DNA from: Cohnella laeviribosi DSM 21336
GTDB lineage: Bacteria; Bacillota; Bacilli; Paenibacillales; Paenibacillaceae
DNA: 47,491 nucleotides
NCBI RefSeq assembly: GCF_000378425.1
Contig: NZ_KB899840.1
Coordinates: 1-47,491, forward strand
Direction of reading: 5' to 3'
Positions 42,669 through 47,491 of this stretch are shown in pieces. The position numbers and the translations under genes were made by a program. The number at the start of each line of letters is the position of its first letter. Within the stretch, counting starts at the first letter, position 1. Under the pieces are notes generated by a model. It saw only the letters and a program-made list of their open reading frames with translations, did not search any database and was not told where the DNA came from.

Positions 42669-43622
42669 ATGAAAGCAAGCGATGTCGTAACATTCGGCGA
42701 GGCGATGGCGATGTTTATGGCCGACCGCCCCGGCGAACTGCATCAGGTCGAGCATTTTACCCGAGCGTTGGCCGGAGCCGAAACGAACGTTTCCATAGGC
42801 TTGGCCAGACTGGGCTACAACGTGCGCTGGATCAGCAAAGTGGGAGACGACCCGTTTGGCAAATTCATCGTGGAGTCCCTTCGCAAGGAAGGGGTCGAGG
42901 TGGACATGGTCATGACGGACGATCGGTACCCGACGGGATTTCAACTGAAGTCCAAGGTGGAGAACGGAGATCCCCAGGTGCACTATTTCCGCAAAGGATC
43001 GGCCGCGAGCACGCTGTGCGTTGCCGACGTAGAACCGGCTACTTTGACCAGCGCCAAGCACCTTCATTTGACCGGGATACCGCCCGCCATCTCGCAAAGC
43101 ATGAGAGAGCTGGCATACGAAGCGCTGAACGTCATGAAGGCGGCGGGCCGCACCGTATCGTTCGACGTCAATCTCCGCCCGCGGCTGTGGAGCAGCCAGG
43201 CGGAAATGATCGAAGTCGTCAATTCGCTGGCTTGCCGGGCGGACTGGGTCTTGCCGGGAATCGGCGAGGGAAAGCTGTTGACGGGACGGTCGGAGCCGCG
43301 GGATATCGCCGCCTTTTACCTGGATCGGGGCGTCAAGCTGGTGGCGGTCAAGCTGGGGCCGGAAGGCGCCTACTACCGCACCCCGACGGAAGAAGGCATC
43401 GTCGAAGGCTTTCGGGTTCAAGCGGTGGATACGGTCGGAGCCGGGGACGGCTTTGCGGTCGGATTGATCAGCGGTTTGCTGGAAGGCTTGCCGGTCAGGG
43501 AAGCGGTTCGCCGGGGCAACGCCGTCGGCGCGTTGGCCGTCACGGCCGCGGGCGATTCGGAAGGGCTGCCGACTCGTCCTCAATTGGAAGCGTTTATCAG
43601 TTCATTCTGCATTCGTCAATAG
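42669..43622 (+). CDS. kdgK: 2-keto-3-deoxygluconate kinase (PfkB family)
   Basis: A 317-residue ribokinase-type enzyme. VVTFGEAMAMFMADRPGELHQVEHFTRALAGAETNVSIGLARLG (seen as FGEAMAMF and AGAETNVSIGLARLG) and YFRKGSAAS match KDG kinases, and DTVGAGDGFAVG is the PfkB C-terminal signature with the catalytic aspartate. It phosphorylates KDG or a close sugar acid in the cytoplasm. AGGAGG precedes ATG, 11 bases after the isomerase gene. No KDPG aldolase gene is in the window. Confidence 0.82.
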   Translation: MKASDVVTFGEAMAMFMADRPGELHQVEHFTRALAGAETNVSIGLARLGYNVRWISKVGDDPFGKFIVESLRKEGVEVDMVMTDDRYPTGFQLKSKVENGDPQVHYFRKGSAASTLCVADVEPATLTSAKHLHLTGIPPAISQSMRELAYEALNVMKAAGRTVSFDVNLRPRLWSSQAEMIEVVNSLACRADWVLPGIGEGKLLTGRSEPRDIAAFYLDRGVKLVAVKLGPEGAYYRTPTEEGIVEGFRVQAVDTVGAGDGFAVGLISGLLEGLPVREAVRRGNAVGALAVTAAGDSEGLPTRPQLEAFISSFCIRQ

Positions 43623-43634
43623 GGGGAAAACCAA

Positions 43635-44909
43635 ATGGAAACGAAAAAACTGGCACCCCGCCGGTGGCTTAGAATCATTCCCGTTGTCTTCATCACGTAC
43701 AGCCTCGCCTATTTGGACCGGGCGAATTACAGCTTCGGCGCGGCGTCGGGCATGGCCGAAGATTTGAAGATTACCGCCGGAGCGTCGTCTTTGTTGGGAG
43801 CGCTTTTTTTCCTGGGGTATTTCTTCTTCCAAATTCCCGGAGCCGCCTACGCCGCCCAGAAAAGCGCCAAAAAACTGGTCTTCTGGTGCCTGATCCTGTG
43901 GGGGCTGTGCGCGGCCGCAACCGGGATGGTTACGAACATCGGATTTTTGTACGTGATCCGTTTTACCCTCGGCGTGGTGGAAAGCGCTGTTATGCCGGCG
44001 ATGCTGATTTTTCTGAGCCATTGGTTTACGAAAGAGGAGCGCTCCAGGGCCAATACGTTTCTGATCCTGGGCAACCCGGTGACCGTGCTGTGGATGTCGA
44101 TCATTTCCGGCTACCTGGTGCATGGTTTCGGCTGGCGCATGATGTTCATCCTGGAAGGGCTGCCTTCCGTGATCTGGGCGCTGTTCTGGTGGAAACTCGT
44201 TCAGGATAAGCCGAGGGAGGCCAAGTGGCTGTCCGAAAGCGAGAAGCAGGATGTGGAAAAGGCGCTTCAGGAAGAACAAAAGGGCATGAAAACCGTGAAA
44301 AACTACCGGGAAGCGTTTAAAAACCCGAAGGTGATCATGCTGTCCGTTCAATATTTCTTCTGGAGCATCGGGGTTTACGGATTCGTCATGTGGCTCCCCT
44401 CGATCATTAAGCAGGCGGGCAATACCGGCATTGTGGCGGCCGGATGGCTTTCTTCCGTCCCTTATCTGTTGGCCGTCATTCTCATGCTGGCCGTTTCCTA
44501 CTATGCCGACCGCACGTTGAACCGCAAAGGCGTGGTCTGGATTTGTCTTCTTGTCGGCGCCGTTTGCTTCTACGGTTCCTATCTGATCGGAGTGTCGAAC
44601 TTCTGGCTGTCCTACGCCCTTCTGGTCGTGGCCGGCGGCGCGATGTATGCCCCGTACGGACCGTTCTTCGCGATTATTCCGGAGTTGCTGCCGCGCAACG
44701 TCGCCGGCGGCGCAACCGCTTTGATCAACAGCTTCGGCGCGCTCGGCTCGTTTGCGGGTTCCTACATCGTCGGCTACCTGAACGGAGCGACCGGTTCGCC
44801 CGATGCGTCTTACATGTTCATGGCGCTGTCGCTGGTCATTTCCGTCGTCATGACCATCGCGGTCAAAACGCCGTCGAATGCGGTGCCGAGCCGGAAAGTG
44901 GCGGTCTGA
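43635..44909 (+). CDS. MFS transporter (hexuronate/sugar-acid, ACS-family type)
   Basis: A 424-residue polytopic membrane protein with about 12 helices. YLDRANYSFGAASGM, FFLGYFFFQIPGAAYA and FTLGVVESAVMPAMLIFLSHWFTKEERSRAN are typical of the anion:cation symporter group that carries glucarate, galactonate and hexuronates. The C-terminal half has IIPELLPRNVAGGATALINSFGALGSFAGSYIVG. It starts 12 bases after the kinase gene. It probably supplies the sugar acid that the kinase uses. Confidence 0.85.
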   Translation: METKKLAPRRWLRIIPVVFITYSLAYLDRANYSFGAASGMAEDLKITAGASSLLGALFFLGYFFFQIPGAAYAAQKSAKKLVFWCLILWGLCAAATGMVTNIGFLYVIRFTLGVVESAVMPAMLIFLSHWFTKEERSRANTFLILGNPVTVLWMSIISGYLVHGFGWRMMFILEGLPSVIWALFWWKLVQDKPREAKWLSESEKQDVEKALQEEQKGMKTVKNYREAFKNPKVIMLSVQYFFWSIGVYGFVMWLPSIIKQAGNTGIVAAGWLSSVPYLLAVILMLAVSYYADRTLNRKGVVWICLLVGAVCFYGSYLIGVSNFWLSYALLVVAGGAMYAPYGPFFAIIPELLPRNVAGGATALINSFGALGSFAGSYIVGYLNGATGSPDASYMFMALSLVISVVMTIAVKTPSNAVPSRKVAV

Positions 44910-44930
44910 TTCCGGAACGCGCGATGGAAG

Positions 44931-44960
44931 GCCCCGGGGAAGCTTCGGCGGAACCGGGGC
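44931..44960 (+). other. GC-rich hairpin after the transporter gene
   Basis: GCCCCGG pairs with CCGGGGC across a 16-base loop. No T-run follows, so termination here is doubtful. Confidence 0.4.
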
Positions 44961-44966
44961 TGAATC

Positions 44967-45159
44967 GCGTTTGTTCGGCCTATCGGGGTGCGATTGCTGG
45001 GCGAACCAGGGATCGCTTGATCGGCGTACCATGGTGCGTTTGATCGGTGAACCAGGGTCGCTTGATCGGTAGAGTGCGGTAGACTGTTGTGCGTTTATTC
45101 GGCGGATCAAGGGATGCTTGATCGGTGAACCGTGGTGCGTTTGATCGGCGTACCGTGCG
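44967..45159. repeat. Array of eight degenerate 21-27-bp repeats
   Basis: Units near 44967, 44989, 45013, 45035, 45058, 45088, 45115 and 45136 share the core TTGATCGGTGAACCAGGG with many substitutions; two units alternate CGCTTGATCGG and TGCGTTTGATCGG starts. The array fills the gap between the MFS gene and the dehydrogenase. No open frame is supported across it. Its role is unknown. Confidence 0.75.
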
Positions 45160-45192
45160 CAGTGCGGATTTTTTTAAGGAGGAAATCTGATT

Positions 45193-46149
45193 ATGGCAAA
45201 AGTGTTGGCATTGCCGCGTTCTTTTTCCCGTTCGGAAGAAGCGAAGGCGTTGTTGGAAAACGCAGGCATGGAAATCGTCTGGAATCCGGAGGGCCGGCCT
45301 TTGAAAGAGTCGGAATTGGCGGAATTGATCCGGGGAGCGGATGCGCTGATTACCGGCATCGACGAAGTGACCGGAAAGGTGCTGGAGGCAGGCGCGCCAA
45401 CCTTGAAAATCGTCGCGAAGTATGGCGTCGGTTACGATAACATCGATGTGGAGGCGGCTACCCGTCTGGGGATTCCGGTCACCGTTACGCCGGGGGCTCC
45501 TACCCGTTCGGTGGCGGAGCTGGCCATGAGCCTGATGCTGTGTGTCGCACGCCATATCCCGCAGATGAATGCGAGCGTTAAAGAAGGCGGCTGGAACCGC
45601 ATCACCGGCACGGAACTTGGAGGCAAAGTGCTCGGGATCGTCGGCTTGGGCGCGATCGGAACGGAGGTGGTGAAGCGGGCCGTCGCCTTCGATATGCAGG
45701 TGATTGCGTACAGCAGGAACGTCCGCCAGGAGCTGGTGGATCGATATGGCGTCAAGTACGTAACCTTGCCGGAGCTGTATGCGCAGTCGGATTTCATCTC
45801 CCTGCACGCGCCCGCCCTGCCCGAAACGATCGGGATGATCAACAAAGACGCATTGAGGCAAATGAAAAAAACGGCTTACCTGATCAACACGGCCCGGGGA
45901 GACCTGGTCGTCGAGGAAGATCTGTACGAAGCGCTGTCGACTGGACAAATCGCAGGCGCCGGTCTGGATACGCTGATCCACGAGCCTCCGTTACATCTCG
46001 ATCTTGTCCGTCTCCCCAACGTCGTAACGTCCCCGCATGTAGGCTCCAATACCGTCGAGGCCGGTTACCGCATGGCCCGCATGGCCGCGGAGGAAGTCAT
46101 TCGCGTCCTTTCCGGGCAACAGCCGAAGTTTCCGGTCAGGAAGCCGTGA
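45193..46149 (+). CDS. D-isomer 2-hydroxyacid dehydrogenase
   Basis: A 318-residue NAD-dependent enzyme. The Rossmann motif is VLGIVGLGAIGTEV. Catalytic residues are visible as arginine in INTARGDLVVEEDL, glutamate in LIHEPPLH and histidine in VVTSPHVGSNT. AKYGVGYDNIDVEAATRLGIPVTVTPGA is typical of the phosphoglycerate/hydroxypyruvate reductase group. GGAGG lies ten bases before ATG. Its position after the sugar-acid transporter suggests reduction of a 2-keto acid from the same pathway; the exact substrate is unknown. Confidence 0.88.
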   Translation: MAKVLALPRSFSRSEEAKALLENAGMEIVWNPEGRPLKESELAELIRGADALITGIDEVTGKVLEAGAPTLKIVAKYGVGYDNIDVEAATRLGIPVTVTPGAPTRSVAELAMSLMLCVARHIPQMNASVKEGGWNRITGTELGGKVLGIVGLGAIGTEVVKRAVAFDMQVIAYSRNVRQELVDRYGVKYVTLPELYAQSDFISLHAPALPETIGMINKDALRQMKKTAYLINTARGDLVVEEDLYEALSTGQIAGAGLDTLIHEPPLHLDLVRLPNVVTSPHVGSNTVEAGYRMARMAAEEVIRVLSGQQPKFPVRKP

Positions 46150-46156
46150 CGGTTCG

Positions 46157-46190
46157 CGCGTTCCGCAGGTGCGCCCGCGGAACGCGTTTT
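46157..46190 (+). terminator. Intrinsic terminator of the sugar-acid locus
   Basis: CGCGTTCCGC pairs perfectly with GCGGAACGCG around a ten-base loop, followed by TTTTGTTT. Confidence 0.85.
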
Positions 46191-46414
46191 GTTTACGGCT
46201 GACCCATGTGTTTTTAGGGCCGTGTTCGGGATGGCTGCTGAACCGTCTATGTTGGGCCCCTTCCGGCTAACGGGCGGACCCGCCTTCAAACGGGCGAACC
46301 CGCGTTGCCGTTCGGCTTGAAGAAGGGAACAGACGGGAACTCCGCGCGTTAAAGCCGGTTAACGTGAGCTCCGCCCGGAGGGGCCGCCCCGGGTACGGCA
46401 GTGTGCACCTCCAA
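46191..46414. other. Non-coding lead-in to the repeat region
   Basis: No gene is supported. A short direct repeat (CGGGCGGACCCGC and CGGGCGAACCCGC, near 46272 and 46292) is the only structure noticed. Confidence 0.5.
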
Positions 46415-46796
46415 GTAGTCCATCCAGTACCCTTCTTTGCCGCCAGCCTCGCTGCCGACCCATCATGTAGTCCGTCCAGTACGCCTCTTTGCTGTTAACC
46501 TCGTCGCTGCCCTGTCATGTAGTCCGTCCAGTACCCTTCTTTGCCGCCAGCCTTGCTGCTGTCCCGCCATGTAGTCCATCCAGTACGCTTCTTTGCCGCC
46601 AGCCTCGCTGCCGACCCGTTATGTAGTCCGTCCAGTACGCTTCTTTGCCGCCAGCCTCGCTGCCGACCCGTTATGTAGTCCGTCCAGTACGCTTCTTTGC
46701 CGCCAGCCTTGCCGCTGCCCCGTCATGAAGTCCGCTCAGTACGCTTCTTTATCGCCAGTCTTGTTGCTCACCCTTCATGTAGTCCGTCCGGTACCT
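46415..46796. repeat. Tandem array with an exact 52-bp period (about 7.5 units)
   Basis: The core GTAGTCCGTCCAGTACGC recurs with starts at 46415, 46467, 46519, 46571, 46623, 46675, 46727 and 46779, always 52 bp apart. Each unit continues with TTCTTTGCCGCCAGCC and a CTGCCG-like stretch. Units differ by a few substitutions and no length change. As 52 is not a multiple of three, no frame is kept from unit to unit. It is contiguous, without spacers, so it is not a CRISPR array. Confidence 0.95.
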
Positions 46797-46818
46797 CACA
46801 TGACCCCGAGCGGCTATA

Positions 46819-46993
46819 TTGGATTTTCGGCAGGATGCCGGCTCCTTTCGCTCCTTTCCGGACCGTATGTTGGATTTTCTCCACTGAAATGGCCCGAGAT
46901 ACTTGCTTATTCGGCTTTTGCGGACCAAAAGACTGGATATATCCAATATAGACCGGCTCCCGGTGCCTGATCGGCGCATTTGGTTGGATTTTT
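46819..46993. repeat. Dispersed TTGGATTTTC-containing repeats
   Basis: TTGGATTTTC occurs at 46819 and 46870, TTGGATTTTT at 46984, and an inverted GGATATATCCAATATA lies between. Neighbouring bases (CAGGATGCC, GCTCCTTTC) are partly shared. It looks like fragments of an intergenic repeat family. Confidence 0.45.
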
Positions 46994-46996
46994 CCA

Positions 46997-47134
46997 TTAT
47001 AGGCGAAAAGATACGATTGTATAGGCACAGAGGTACGGTTACATAGGCGCAAAGGTTGTACAGGTGCAAAGGTTATACAGGCGCAAAGGTTGGTTGTACA
47101 GGCGCAATGGTCGGTTGTAAGGGCGGAGGTACGG
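46997..47134. repeat. Array of seven degenerate 17-22-bp repeats
   Basis: Units share the core TTGTACAGGCGCAAAGG, with some carrying a TTGG or TACGG extension. Starts are near 46997, 47017, 47039, 47056, 47073, 47094 and 47115. No gene is supported. Confidence 0.75.
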
Positions 47135-47385
47135 CTCTACATAGACTACGGTTGCTCATCGGTTGCAGTATATATATTTATGGTAGATACATCGTTTGTG
47201 ATTAATACATAGCTAGTTTCCCCTGAAAAAGTCAGGGTGTTTTGAGCATAATTAAAAGGAATTCAGCACCTCAAAATGGAAATTGTTATTGACGAGATAA
47301 CAAAGTTCCACACCCCGAGGGAAGAATTCCTTTGCTATAGGAGTTCAACAGAAGCCCTCGGGAATCCTTCCAAGAGGTGAAGAAA
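47135..47385. other. Presumed left end of an insertion sequence with hairpins
   Basis: CCCTGA/TCAGGG (47221-47237) is a short hairpin followed by TGTTTT. CCCGAGGG (47314-47321) pairs with CCCTCGGG (47355-47362) just upstream of the transposase start, perhaps limiting translation of readthrough mRNA. The terminal inverted repeat could not be fixed because the right end is outside the window. Confidence 0.45.
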
Positions 47386-47491
47386 ATGTTGAAACTTCGA
47401 GACGAGCAATTGACCATCTGGGATGCCATTCTCCCGGAATCTGTTAGAAAGTTGCCGGTCGAGCTTGCAATCATAGATCAATTACTGGACG
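47386..47491 (+). CDS. Transposase, N-terminal fragment (cut by window edge)
   Basis: Thirty-five codons run open to the window end. ATG has GAGGTG seven bases upstream. The start MLKLRDEQLTIWDAILPES followed by LPVELAIIDQLLD resembles transposases that begin with a QLSLWD-type segment and an LPEEL...VDxLLDD helix (ISNCY/IS1182-like). The family name is tentative because the catalytic part is outside the window. Confidence 0.6.
   Translation, partial: MLKLRDEQLTIWDAILPESVRKLPVELAIIDQLLD

Noticed and set aside
46415..46796. CRISPR array
   Set aside because: The repeats are directly contiguous with no unique spacers, the period is 52 bp, and no cas genes are near.
46593..46970. Possible protein-coding frame through the 52-bp array
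   Set aside because: The unit length is not a multiple of three, so frames change from unit to unit; no ribosome binding site.

Overview
The window looks like a chromosome segment of a high-GC member of the Paenibacillaceae (Paenibacillus or Cohnella type). The evidence is strong AGGAGG-type ribosome binding sites with some GTG/TTG starts, a large membrane AraC regulator beside an LplB/YtcP-type sugar transporter, TnrA/GlnR-like and cre-like boxes, and lipoproteins with Firmicute lipoboxes. The genus is an inference. No rRNA, tRNA, CRISPR array or replication origin was seen.

Layout. (1) 1-453: the end of a group II intron sitting inside an IS3-family transposase gene. (2) 474-2019: a divergent MerR regulator and a CPBP membrane protease, sharing a 19-bp-spacer promoter with a perfect operator palindrome. 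(3) 2020-2570: non-coding, with a 118-bp MITE-like element and a long hairpin. (4) 2571-16774: a carbohydrate locus with a membrane AraC sensor-regulator, two permeases, a solute-binding lipoprotein, a GH105-type hydrolase, an unrecognised 571-aa protein, a secreted 970-aa glycoside hydrolase and an FAD oxidoreductase. Its terminator carries a class C-type group II intron (16863-18742). (5) 18905-19414: a small orphan gene. (6) 19504-27010: a diguanylate cyclase, divergent from a five-gene exopolysaccharide-type operon. The key enzyme there is a family 2 glycosyltransferase with N-terminal MshEN/GspE-N repeats, a known c-di-GMP-binding fold. The operon starts with a sigma-A promoter and an about 210-nt leader ending in an intrinsic terminator just before the first ribosome binding site. 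(7) 27274-37214: urea uptake (urtABCDE, minus strand) divergent from urease (ureABCFGD, plus strand), with two TnrA/GlnR-like boxes between them. No ureE is present, but UreG has a histidine-rich tail. (8) 37345-39256: aldehyde dehydrogenase plus DUF779 protein. (9) 39532-46149: a sugar-acid type locus (FAH-family hydrolase, LacI regulator, TIM-barrel isomerase, KdgK-like kinase, MFS transporter, 2-hydroxyacid dehydrogenase) with several repeated LacI-type operators. (10) 46191-47385: gene-free and repeat-rich, including a 52-bp tandem array of about seven and a half units, followed by the start of another insertion sequence.

How the parts fit together. Region 4 reads as one system: extracellular attack on a polysaccharide, oligosaccharide import through the LplB/YtcP-type transporter, and intracellular trimming of (probably unsaturated uronate) oligosaccharides. 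Region 9 could take up and phosphorylate the resulting keto-deoxy sugar acids, though no KDG aldolase is in the window. Region 6 is the most interesting part: c-di-GMP made by the cyclase could directly activate the neighbouring glycosyltransferase, while the leader may add a second, RNA-level control. Family assignments rest on motifs recognised by eye; no database search was possible.
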